A program made the position numbers and the translations under genes. The notes under the pieces were generated by a model that searched no databases, was not told where the DNA came from, and was given only the letters and a program-made list of their open reading frames with translations. Below, one piece after another: positions 1 to 6,299 of a stretch of 6,438 nt of DNA. The stretch comes from Candidatus Zhuqueibacterota bacterium (lineage in GTDB: Bacteria; Zhuqueibacterota; Zhuqueibacteria; Residuimicrobiales; Residuimicrobiaceae). The stretch's first letter is position 1. Each line of letters begins with the position of its first letter. The stretch is from assembly GCA_016934435.1 (NCBI GenBank), contig JAFGSU010000385.1:1-6438 (forward strand), written 5' to 3'.

Positions 1-1
1 G

Positions 2-361
2 GAACGGCTGGGGAGGAAATATCGTCATCACGCATTTTTCCCAACCGGCGCCAACATAGATTTTGTTCAGCTAATAGGTGGGTTCCCTCCTTCGGGTGGG
101 GCACATCGCGATGCGGCTTTGCCGGATGGCGCCCATCTGTTCGTGCGTACTTACGAGCGCGGCGTCGAGGCGGAAACCCTCGCCTGCGGCACCGGCGCTG
201 TGGCCTCGGCCCTCATCAGCCACCTGAAATACGGCATGCCGTCGCCCGCCCTCGTCTCTTTTCCCGGCGGCGAGCTTGAGGTAACATTCGATGCGGCTGT
301 TAAAAAAATAAAACTCACCGGGGAAGTAACCCCCGTCTATGAGGGGCAGCTGCTGTCCTGA
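2..361 (+). CDS. dapF: Diaminopimelate epimerase, C-terminal part (5' end outside window)
   Basis: DapF interconverts LL- and meso-diaminopimelate in the cytoplasm, in lysine and peptidoglycan synthesis. The frame is open from base 2 to a TGA at 359-361, giving 119 residues, about the last 40 percent of a normal enzyme. Family landmarks are FPTGANIDFVQ (residues 13-23) and RTYERGVEAETLACGTGA (49-66); Cys62 of this fragment (codon 185-187) is the second of the two catalytic cysteines. The other cysteine would lie upstream of the window. Translation does not begin at the internal TTG at 119, because the homology runs through it. One oddity is the stretch between FVQ and LFVRTYERG: about 22 residues, rich in Gly, Pro and Ala, where I would expect a short turn of under ten. 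It looks like a loop insertion. No clear terminator follows the stop. Composition is much more GC-rich than the block to the right. Confidence 0.93.
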   Translation, partial: ERLGRKYRHHAFFPTGANIDFVQLIGGFPPSGGAHRDAALPDGAHLFVRTYERGVEAETLACGTGAVASALISHLKYGMPSPALVSFPGGELEVTFDAAVKKIKLTGEVTPVYEGQLLS

Positions 362-406
362 TGCCGCGATCAATTCCTTGGTCTATTATTTCTTCGAAAT
401 GAGGAC

Positions 407-541
407 TGCTAACGCTCCCCTTCACGCACGGCTTGATTTTATTGCATGTAACATTCTGAACAAAAAAATTCTGAAAATTCATTAAACCAACCCAGATCAT
501 TGGAGCCCTGTTGTCGCTATGAAAGCGGTTGTTATATGCCA
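407..541 (-). other. attC-like recombination site (imperfect inverted repeat)
   Basis: Two 15-base arms, TAACGCTCCCCTTCA (410-424) and TGAAAGCGGTTGTTA (520-534), are complementary at both ends (TAAC/GTTA outside, CTTCA-like/TGAA inside) and mismatched in the middle. This is the R-box, unpaired spacer, L-box layout of integron attC sites. Further pairing inside (GGCT 430-433 with AGCC 504-507; GAT 435-437 with ATC 496-498) would extend a hairpin. The total length, about 130 bases, is within the attC range. Read on the minus strand, the site lies just 3' of the two minus-strand genes and ends in GCGTTAGCA, where a cassette attC would be. The boxes are not a perfect match to the RYYYAAC/GTTRRRY consensus and no integrase gene is in view, so a fortuitous or decayed repeat remains possible. 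A weak open frame on the minus strand across it (315-566) is probably non-coding. Confidence 0.42.
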
Positions 542-613
542 TAGTCAAAGCCTGTATGTGATGCACTGATGTTTCTTTGGGAGAAAAGCGAGGAAGGAAT
601 TGATAAGTCTGTA

Positions 614-796
614 CTAAGACCTAGTATATGTTTCTAACTCTTGGGATGAGTCGTCATAGTATTCCTTTAGTTCTCTGATCTGTTCTTGAATTTCTTCGCT
701 TATTATGAAATCAGAGTCTTTAATTTGTCCTTGCTCTTCTTTCACTTCTTTTAATTTTTTGAAAACTATGTCAAAATTATACTTTTTTTCTTCCAT
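614..796 (-). CDS. Small charged hypothetical protein
   Basis: This 60-residue protein is not recognised. It is very rich in Glu, Lys, Asp and Gln, has no Cys, signal peptide or membrane segment, and looks mostly helical (IVFKKLKEVKEEQGQ and EEIQEQIRELKEYY suggest amphipathic or coiled-coil helices). The ATG at 796 has an excellent Shine-Dalgarno (GGAGG, 803-807 complement) six bases upstream, and only 12 bases separate it from the stop (809-811) of the proteinase zinc-ribbon frame. The two are therefore almost certainly one transcript and probably translationally coupled. The AT-rich composition matches the proteinase. It could be a partner, inhibitor, adaptor or substrate of the proteinase, but that is inferred from position alone. 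Confidence 0.68.
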   Translation of the reverse strand: MEEKKYNFDIVFKKLKEVKEEQGQIKDSDFIISEEIQEQIRELKEYYDDSSQELETYTRS

Positions 797-808
797 TGTG
801 TGCCTCCA
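797..808 (-). promoter_or_regulatory. Ribosome binding site coupling the small gene to the proteinase gene
   Basis: On the minus strand, GTGGAGGCACACA directly follows the TAG at 809-811 and precedes the ATG at 796. It is a strong GGAGG with six-base spacing. Its placement right after the shifted-frame stop supports 809, not 937, as the original end of the proteinase gene. Confidence 0.6.
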
Positions 809-1971
809 CTATTTGACGATTTTTTTGCCGGATTGCGCTTCGATTTGAAGTCGAATGCTGTTAATATTACTCTCAGCACCACAGTTGGGACATTTAAAAA
901 CGTCACTATCTATTGGATACGGGATGTTGTCTTTTCTTAAGGGTACATTCTTTTGCAAATTGGCTTGGATAATAAATTTTTCTTTACACTTCGGACATCT
1001 AAAATCAATTTCTGCAAATCCTTTTGGCTTACCCTCTGGTGGACGTTGGCCCGGCGCAACGGCAAATCTATAAATTGTGATCCCACCGTTTTAAATATTT
1101 TGTAAATATTTGTTTCAAAGCTCATTCTCAATAACGTATAATACTTTAAAATAGCTTCATTTAATTCATTCTGAACCCTGAAATCAGTTATTTTCAAACG
1201 CATTTCTTCAAAATCATCAATCTTTATTGAGCGCCCATGTGTCAACCATTTAGACTGTCGACATAAAGTGGCGGCTATTTCAGTTGCACGTTTCTTTTTT
1301 TCCTTTTCAGTTACAGTCTTGCCTGTAGTATTATGTTTATCCCAATATTTAAATTTATATTTGCTCAGCCATTCAGTGACAAGCTTTTGGGAAAAGTTCT
1401 GTACGTTTTCGCAATGCTGTATCTCTCCCGGCGAAATATTCTGAAGGATTGGGATATAGGCAGGATTCAACTTGCCTTCGTTTAATACTTCTTCTTTAAT
1501 CTTTTCAAGTCCCTCTAAAAATGCTTCGGCAGAAAATCGTTTATTGTTAGTAATGATCTGCGCATCAATTGGACCTAGAGCAGACACAGAACCCATTAAG
1601 ATTTCATCCCCTGCCATTGCGAATATAGTACCAGCACTTTTTGCATATCCTGGTACGATTATGCCTACCTTTTCATATTTATTTCGAACGAGTTTGACGA
1701 GGTCTTCTACCACTTCAGCAAATCCACCAGGCGTTTCGAGTATAATATCAATACGCTGGCCTTTTAAATTTGCCAACTGATCTTGGAATGGTAGTAAATC
1801 AGAATAATCAATTGAAATAGGTGCATTGCTTTTAGTTAAGTCACTGGCATAAACGAGAATATCACGATCGCCCCTTATCTGAGATATCCGCTTGAGGTGT
1901 CTCTTCCTTTCTTGGGTGATTTGATCAAAATTAAGATGCTTGTCCAAATATTCAGAATAAAATCCCATCAT
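809..1971 (-). CDS. SDH family Clp-fold serine proteinase with C-terminal zinc ribbon; frameshifted
   Basis: This is a ClpP/crotonase-fold serine proteinase of the SDH_sah type (serine dehydrogenase proteinase family, related to SppA and NfeD proteases). Residue landmarks: YLDKHLNFDQITQERKRHLK (8-27); ILETPGG (77-83, oxyanion-hole region); VPGYAKSAGTIFAMAGDEILMG with the likely nucleophile Ser112 (in AKSAGT); SALGPIDAQI (130-139); ISPGEIQH and THGRSIKI further on. There is no signal peptide, so it is probably cytoplasmic. The ATG at 1971 is followed by a second ATG; the ribosome site is weak (GGA). As sequenced, the catalytic frame ends at 937 (344 residues), but from about residue 298 its sequence is not protein-like. 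The next frame, 1081 to 809, encodes 90 sensible residues with CPKC and CPNC, a four-Cys zinc ribbon. Adding one G to the GGG run (CCC at 1082-1084 on the + strand) restores one 387-residue protein. It is thus a recent frameshift or a homopolymer read error; a classical slippery heptamer is not visible. Confidence 0.85.
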
Positions 1972-2143
1972 TTATTCCAAATTTAGTTAACCCATTTAAA
2001 TACTTTTCATAATTTGTAAATAAGCCTTGATAATCGAATGGCGCGTTAAAATAAGGTGGGGAAGTAACTATCAAGTGAACGCTCTCATTTGAAAGCTCTT
2101 CCAACCTCATACAGGTACCAAAAATTATTTTGTGAAAAGTTTT
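1952..2143 (-). pseudogene. Truncated N4/N6 DNA methyltransferase remnant (N-terminal part)
   Basis: The minus-strand frame between a TAA at 2144-2146 and a TGA at 1952-1954 encodes 63 residues. It reads KIIFGTC, then ELSNESVHLIVTSPPYFNAPFDY, then LFTNYEKYLNGL. TSPPY (residues 27-31, bases 2051-2065) is catalytic motif IV of site-specific DNA methyltransferases of the N6_N4_Mtase type, and the preceding SVHLIV and the residues after it also match that family's start. The match stops after about residue 52 and the frame closes inside the first codons of the proteinase gene, so the SAM-binding part is absent. No good start codon lies before the ATG at 2110, which would give only 52 residues. 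The likely history is a deletion joining the 5' end of a methyltransferase gene to the proteinase gene. It cannot encode an active enzyme. Confidence 0.72.
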
Positions 2144-2321
2144 TTATAAACCTGTAAGAAAATAAAAATATAACAAAATTCAATATCTTTTTAAAAATAT
2201 AATGAATTTTTATGAATTATAAAATAAAAAATCTGCCCTCTATTTTTATATCAGATTCGGTGTTGACCCACGAATTGAACTGAAGATATGCCAACTACAT
2301 GGTTAATTTATTTACCTTTAG
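2144..2321. other. AT-rich intergenic stretch
   Basis: It holds no credible gene. The stretch from 2150 to 2250 is almost pure A/T and probably carries the promoter for the minus-strand proteinase block, but no hexamer pair stands out enough to call. The 8-mer ATATGCCA at 2286-2293 also occurs at 534-541 in the attC-like site, and GTTGGCA (complement of 2289-2295) resembles GTTAGCA (complement of 407-413), so this could mark the other edge of an inserted cassette. This boundary is speculative. Confidence 0.4.
2224..2257 (-). terminator. Possible weak terminator after the S74 gene
   Basis: On the minus strand AATCTG (2257-2252) pairs with CAGATT (2235-2230) across a 16-base loop and is followed by a T-rich run. 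It lies about 65 bases past the stop of the S74 protein gene. The stem is only six pairs with a long loop, so this is a weak call. Confidence 0.25.
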
Positions 2322-3698
2322 TCACTTAATCGGTTTTTCTATCGCCTCCAATGAACGCAGGCGCGCTTCATACGCTTTCAGCATTTCCTGTTGATTTTGT
2401 ACCACTCTGGTCAGAATAGCGACAAAATCCATCGGACTGAGCCCTTTGCGATCTTTGGTAGCCACCAGTTCCGGCACATCTTCCGCAATAAAACCGAGGT
2501 TGAGGTCACCATCCGGATTGATGGTATATTCATACATAACCGGTTTTAAATGGGTCAAAACCTCGAGGGCCTGATCGCCGGAGAGCTCCTGTATATTTTT
2601 TTTGATGCTGCGGCTGGAGCCGTCGATCCAGGCGCCGCCGTCACAATAAGCGCCCAGACTCGGGCCATCACCGATCTGGATTTTATGGGCAGGCAGGGTG
2701 GTGCCGATGCCAACATTCCCTTCAAAATAGTTTTTTGCGCCGGTGGCAAATACACAAAAATCTCTTACGGTTGTACGCTGGTTGTCGCATTTCATTGTAA
2801 AAGTGCTATGATTACTTGGAATAGGCGCGCCAAAATCATAGATGTTGGCCATATGAGCGGCAATCCAATCGTGCACATTGCTCTCATAGGCGATGGAACC
2901 GGAAGCAATGATATTGCCCGGTTCCGCGGTATTTTTATTAATGAGCACTCCATGGACGGCGATTCGGCTGCCCGTCGACAGGTCATTGGTGCCGGTGCTG
3001 CTGACAACGCCCTCGATTGAACTCACATTGGCGGTTGAAGTATTGCTAATGGTGGCATCATAGGCATAAATATTGCTCACCACCGTCATGTCCAGGTAAG
3101 GCATATCGCCGCTTTTAGAATCCGCTATATGTAACTGGCTCTGAGGATCGCTTGTAGCTATTCCGAGCCGGGTCGTATTATCAAATATCTGTCCGGTTAC
3201 CAGCGCCGATCCATTCCAGCGCGGCACATAGCTGGTGGTGTTGTTGCCCACCTGCGGATCGACTTCCGTCATGCCGATGGTGATGGTTCTTGCACCGGCA
3301 TTGGGTGTAATGGTGATAGGTGATGTTCCGATCAACGTGACATCGGAAGCGCTGCGTTCGATGTCGATAACCGCTTCATCCGCACCTGCCGTCTGAACCA
3401 GCAATCTCTGATTATCGCTGCCGGTGTTGGCAGGCTGCCAGGTTCCGTAACCCTGCGCATTGGCGGTTAGTACATAGCTGGCTGTCGCGCTGGTTCCCAG
3501 ACGAAAACCGGTCATGGTAGCCGTACCGTCCACATCCAGTTTCGACGAAGGCGTATGGTTGAGGCCGATGGCAACATCACCGGCTTGGGTGATTCTCATA
3601 ACAACATTATTGCTGCTATTTTTCACCTCCAATTGTGCCCATGTGACAGAGACCATGGCAAAGACACAGATCAGTATGAGATGTTGTATAGTTTTCAT
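2322..3698 (-). CDS. Secreted tail-fibre-like protein with C-terminal peptidase S74 (intramolecular chaperone) domain
   Basis: The protein has 458 residues from the ATG at 3698, chosen over an upstream ATG at 3734 because GGGAGG lies five bases before it and a clean signal peptide follows (1-21, cleavage VTWA-Q). The middle is a low-complexity beta-rich stalk rich in Thr, Ser, Asn and Gly, with three repeats of the fibre type: VAIGLNHTPSSKLDVDG (42-58), LGIATSDPQSQLHIAD (178-193) and VGIGTTLPAHKIQIGDG (329-345). The C-terminus (361-458) is a peptidase S74 domain: SSRSIKKNI aligns with the SDRRLKTDI-type start, giving a Ser361/Lys366 dyad, then LNLGFIAEDVPEL and a terminal coiled coil (about 428-453). 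In phage endosialidases and fibres this domain trimerises the stalk and then cuts itself off before the Ser. Here the protein is exported and probably surface-attached or released. No T9SS tail is seen; the function of the stalk is unknown. Confidence 0.88.
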   Translation of the reverse strand: MKTIQHLILICVFAMVSVTWAQLEVKNSSNNVVMRITQAGDVAIGLNHTPSSKLDVDGTATMTGFRLGTSATASYVLTANAQGYGTWQPANTGSDNQRLLVQTAGADEAVIDIERSASDVTLIGTSPITITPNAGARTITIGMTEVDPQVGNNTTSYVPRWNGSALVTGQIFDNTTRLGIATSDPQSQLHIADSKSGDMPYLDMTVVSNIYAYDATISNTSTANVSSIEGVVSSTGTNDLSTGSRIAVHGVLINKNTAEPGNIIASGSIAYESNVHDWIAAHMANIYDFGAPIPSNHSTFTMKCDNQRTTVRDFCVFATGAKNYFEGNVGIGTTLPAHKIQIGDGPSLGAYCDGGAWIDGSSRSIKKNIQELSGDQALEVLTHLKPVMYEYTINPDGDLNLGFIAEDVPELVATKDRKGLSPMDFVAILTRVVQNQQEMLKAYEARLRSLEAIEKPIK

Positions 3699-3775
3699 GT
3701 TTCCCTCCCTTGTAAAATATTTATTACAGGTCAATATTTATTATGACACTCTACATTATGTTGAGATTATATTTA

Positions 3776-3804
3776 GTCATTTAACGAATTATTTGTTAAA
3801 TGAC
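3776..3804. promoter_or_regulatory. Perfect 10-bp inverted repeat upstream of the S74 gene (candidate operator)
   Basis: GTCATTTAAC (3776-3785) and GTTAAATGAC (3795-3804) are exact reverse complements separated by nine bases. The repeat lies 78-106 bases before the S74 start. A TATAAT sequence (complement of 3766-3771) is just downstream in the minus-strand direction, so the repeat would overlap the expected -35 area of that promoter. This layout suits a dimeric regulator. Alternatively it forms an AT-rich hairpin, but no plus-strand gene precedes it that would need a terminator. Confidence 0.45.
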
Positions 3805-3950
3805 CATTTTTTAACCAAATGAGCATGAACATTTATATCAAAATTAATATAGTGTTAGGTATGGCAATGTCACATTATCATTAAATATAATAAGAAATAT
3901 GCAATTATAGTGCCAAAGTTTAACTTGGAGAAGTACAGCCTAAATTCTAT

Positions 3951-3975
3951 AAAAAAACCCCCTATCAATAGGGGG
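3951..3975 (-). terminator. Rho-independent terminator of the lipoprotein gene
   Basis: CCCCCTA (3958-3964) pairs perfectly with TAGGGGG (3969-3975) around a TCAA loop. Seven A residues at 3951-3957 become a T-run after the stem on the minus strand, so it terminates minus-strand transcription. It sits about 190 bases beyond the lipoprotein stop at 4163 and separates that transcript from the S74 gene. No T-run follows on the + side, so it is one-directional. Confidence 0.85.
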
Positions 3976-4121
3976 TATCGCCCAATTCACATAGATTCTT
4001 CTTAAATATAGAACTTGATTCATTGGCAAGTCGACGCCAGTTTATCAGTGAGCGCTCTGCGGTGAATAAAACCGTTGAACTGTTGAAATATAAAGAACGA
4101 TCTCTGCCAGGCGCCGATTAA
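3972..4121 (+). other. Short open stretch without start codon; possible gene remnant
   Basis: A plus-strand frame is open from a TAG at 3969-3971 to a TAA at 4119-4121 (49 codons) with no ATG. Its later part (LASRRQFISERSAVNKTVELLKYKERSLPGAD, split as about residues 18-30 and 31-49) looks fairly protein-like, and base composition rises here compared with the AT-rich 3700-3950. I do not recognise a family. It may be the decayed end of a lost gene, or chance. The rest of the 3699-4162 gap holds only the inverted repeat and the terminator. Confidence 0.2.
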
Positions 4122-4162
4122 TTGCTTTGACTGCATGCAATAGGGACTCATGCCGCCGGCTG

Positions 4163-4882
4163 TTACTCTGCTTCGAATTCAATTGATAATGGAAAGTATT
4201 TTCGAAAACCGGAAGCAATTTTCATTGTAAAATCGGTTCGCGTTGTTTCCCGTTCGGACATGCTCAGGGTGAAGTGAGGGTGATAGGTCCACAGTACCGA
4301 CCCGGTTCTGGTGGAGACTAACGACATCGTCATCCGAATTTCGTTCTCTTCCGAGGATGATGACTCGCCGGTCAGGCAGCCGGTGATGAAAAACGAGGCG
4401 ACAGCCAATCCCAATTCTTCGCCGGGGCTCAATTCTATGTACTCGGTTAAATCACAAAAAAGAATCGCATCCGCCCGATCCGAGATCAATCGTACCTCAT
4501 CGGCGATAAGGGGCGCATAATCGGCGTACTCGGTCTCGAGGTCGTTCTCATCCACGACACCAGTTAAAAAACTCACCACATCCAGCCCCGCTTCTCTGAA
4601 CAGAGAGACGGTAGAATCGGGGGGAATAAAGTGGATCGCCCTGATGCAGCGCGTCGCGGCAATATAATCATAAAACTGCTCATGAAAAGTCAAACCAAAG
4701 AGCCTCTGGTATCGGCCATCATCCGTGTAAATGAGCGGATACAGGGCGATTCGATGAATGGCGCGCTGCTGCTGCTCATATTCCGGGAACAGCTTATAAG
4801 GCGCGGCACAGGCAAAAATCATAAGAATTGCTGAGATAACCGCTATTCTCAACCAGAATCGAAAAACAGGCGTCTTATCCAT
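4163..4882 (-). CDS. Putative lipoprotein, unrecognised family
   Basis: The protein has 239 residues from the ATG at 4882, preferred over the ATG at 4906 because AGGAGG lies nine bases upstream and the basic N-terminus plus hydrophobic segment (9-24) starts correctly. The lipobox IFA-Cys25 predicts lipidation after signal peptidase II cleavage. No Asp follows the Cys, so outer-membrane sorting is plausible in a Gram-negative. The mature part has alternating strands and helices: HRIALYPLIY (43-52), ADAILFCDLTEY (137-148), RMTMSLVSTRTGSVLWTYHPHF (183-204). The last segment, where a strand with 'STRTG..LW' reports a conversion to a wall- or membrane-bound component, is typical of lipoproteins resembling CsgG/TolB-N/LpoB-type folds; this resemblance is by eye and I would not name a family. 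It is transcribed alone, divergently from the methyltransferase ORF, and ends at the terminator at 3951-3975. Confidence 0.8.
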   Translation of the reverse strand: MDKTPVFRFWLRIAVISAILMIFACAAPYKLFPEYEQQQRAIHRIALYPLIYTDDGRYQRLFGLTFHEQFYDYIAATRCIRAIHFIPPDSTVSLFREAGLDVVSFLTGVVDENDLETEYADYAPLIADEVRLISDRADAILFCDLTEYIELSPGEELGLAVASFFITGCLTGESSSSEENEIRMTMSLVSTRTGSVLWTYHPHFTLSMSERETTRTDFTMKIASGFRKYFPLSIEFEAE

Positions 4883-5198
4883 GATATGCTCCCTCCTATG
4901 GATCATGACAGCGACGATCGCAACGCTATACGGCAGACGGCCGCGTCCGATGAAAATCTAGCTCCCTGGCATGCAGTGACAGTTTTTTCCATTTGTTAGG
5001 AATTCTAGGCTGATACGCTCAACCAGCCATGATCCCCATTCTACGGATTGGCAGCACAAAACCATCTTTATGATCCGCAACTTGATAGTACATGATATAA
5101 ATTAATATATAAAACAATGCGGTATTGTACAAATAAAATATGATTTTTTTCTTGCTTAATTCCTGTTGGATTAATAATATGAATAAACAGGAGATGAA
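4883..5198. other. Divergent intergenic region
   Basis: These 316 bases separate the minus-strand lipoprotein and the plus-strand methyltransferase ORF, so promoters for both should lie here. The left half (to about 5060) has mixed composition; the right half is AT-rich. Open frames across it have no convincing start or protein character. I see no tRNA, riboswitch or repeat in it. Confidence 0.5.
5082..5111 (+). promoter_or_regulatory. Candidate sigma70-like promoter for the methyltransferase ORF
   Basis: TTGATA (5082-5087) is followed after 18 bases by TATATA (5106-5111), giving a leader of about 80 bases to the ATG at 5199. In an FCB-type host the housekeeping consensus may differ, so this is a weak call. 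A second pair (TTGCTT 5152-5157, 17 bases, TAATAT 5175-5180) would leave too short a leader for the ribosome site. Confidence 0.22.
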
Positions 5199-6275
5199 AT
5201 GATAGTCCGGGCAATGGAACCCTATGGTGCCGCCCTGCAGGCTTATTATCATGGCCGGCGAGGGGCCGAGCTCATCGTGCGTCGAGATGACGGTCAGGAA
5301 GGTCGTATACCGCTCAAATATTTTTTTCGCGACGCCTCGGACCTGACGGCCATCGAAAAAGCGGCCCTTGATCGCTGCAGCGGCTCCATTCTGGATATCG
5401 GCGCCGGTTCAGGTATACATAGCCTGGCGCTGCAGCAAAAAGGCCTGGCGGTAACAGCGCTGGATATCAACCCGCAGGCAGCGGATATTATGCGTTCACA
5501 GGGCGTGAAAACCGTTGTATGTTCCGACATTTTTGCGTTTACCGGCGGACCGTTCGATACCCTTTTATTGCTGGGTCACGGCATCGGCATGGTGCAAACC
5601 ATGGACGGACTGCAACGATTTTTAAACCACGCCGGTACTTTAGTAAAGCCGGGCGGGCGCATTCTGCTGGACTCGCTGGATGTCACCGTCAGCCGCGACC
5701 CGCTGAACCTAACCTATCACATGTGGTACTCCCACGTCATTATCCAGCCGTTTATATTCCGCATCGGTTATGCCCGCTCATCGGACGGCATCCACTGGAC
5801 CAAAGTACCGGGCGAAGGTGTGGACGGCGCCGTGCTGGACTGGGGGCACGCCGGTAGTTTTGATGAATTATCCACGGCCTGGCCTGCGGTCATCAAAACC
5901 AAAGAAGGGTTCATGATGTGGTACTTTGGCTACAGCGGCAGCGGCGGCGGCACCGGCTGCGCAGTCTCATCCGACGGCATTCACTGGAATCGGGTCGCCG
6001 GCGGTGAACCGGGTGGCGCCTGTCTGGTCGGCGCGCTGGGGCTTTCGGTTTTACCGATGGACGATCAATTCAAAATGTGGTACGCGCACATCGACGAAGA
6101 TCGCATCAATCTTGCGTTTTCTCAAATCAATACCGGTCTTACCACCACTACGGCTGCCGTACGACCGGAACAATTCAGCCTCGAACAAAATTACCCAAAT
6201 CCTTTTAATGCCGAAACCACCATGGCTGAAAAAGATGTGTTTGATCAGATGAGGAAATCGGACCGAGGCTGCTGA
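5199..6275 (+). CDS. Chimeric ORF: SAM-dependent methyltransferase front fused to secreted beta-propeller-like and T9SS-tail fragments
   Basis: The ATG at 5199 has AGGAG five to six bases upstream; 358 residues. Residues 1 to about 172 are a class I SAM methyltransferase: motif I ILDIGAGSGIH (64-74), acidic ALDINP (87-92), CSDIF (108-112), LVKPGGRILLDSLDV (148-162). The fold is incomplete: the expected C-terminal strands are missing. From TYHMWYS (172-178) the sequence becomes a repeat protein of the glycosidase-like five-bladed propeller type: RIGYARSSDGIHWTK (188-202), FMMWYFGYS (238-246), CAVSSDGIHWNR (254-265), FKMWYAH (291-297). Residues 321-341 carry PEQFSLEQNYPNPFNAETT, the start of a T9SS/FlgD-like sorting tail, which breaks off into unrelated MAEKDVFDQMRKSDRGC. 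A cytoplasmic methyltransferase joined to an exported domain with no signal peptide makes no functional sense. I read this as a fusion of gene fragments, by recombination or mis-assembly; the methyltransferase substrate is unknown. Confidence 0.72.
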   Translation: MIVRAMEPYGAALQAYYHGRRGAELIVRRDDGQEGRIPLKYFFRDASDLTAIEKAALDRCSGSILDIGAGSGIHSLALQQKGLAVTALDINPQAADIMRSQGVKTVVCSDIFAFTGGPFDTLLLLGHGIGMVQTMDGLQRFLNHAGTLVKPGGRILLDSLDVTVSRDPLNLTYHMWYSHVIIQPFIFRIGYARSSDGIHWTKVPGEGVDGAVLDWGHAGSFDELSTAWPAVIKTKEGFMMWYFGYSGSGGGTGCAVSSDGIHWNRVAGGEPGGACLVGALGLSVLPMDDQFKMWYAHIDEDRINLAFSQINTGLTTTTAAVRPEQFSLEQNYPNPFNAETTMAEKDVFDQMRKSDRGC

Positions 6276-6299
6276 AGGAGCAATCACTGCCGTTGAACC

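Noticed and set aside
315..566. Minus-strand open frame of 83 codons overlapping the dapF end
   Set aside because: It overlaps the dapF 3' end antisense and reads straight through the attC-like repeat. No ribosome site was seen, and attC sites often give spurious open frames of this kind.
855..1073. Plus-strand open frame of 72 codons
   Set aside because: It is antisense to the zinc-ribbon part of the protease, which explains the sequence far better (CPKC/CPNC and a following ribosome site).
2550..3020. Plus-strand open frame of 156 codons
   Set aside because: It is antisense to the S74 protein gene, which has a signal peptide, repeats and a recognised C-terminal domain. The plus-strand translation has no recognisable domain.
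3913..3928. Near-palindrome CCAAAGTTTAACTTGG
   Set aside because: Only the outer bases pair exactly, the centre mismatches, and it is not placed near a gene start.
5019..5252. Minus-strand open frame of 77 codons in the divergent intergenic region
   Set aside because: It begins inside the methyltransferase ORF, covers AT-rich promoter DNA, and its Ile/Tyr/Leu-rich translation is what AT-rich DNA gives by chance.
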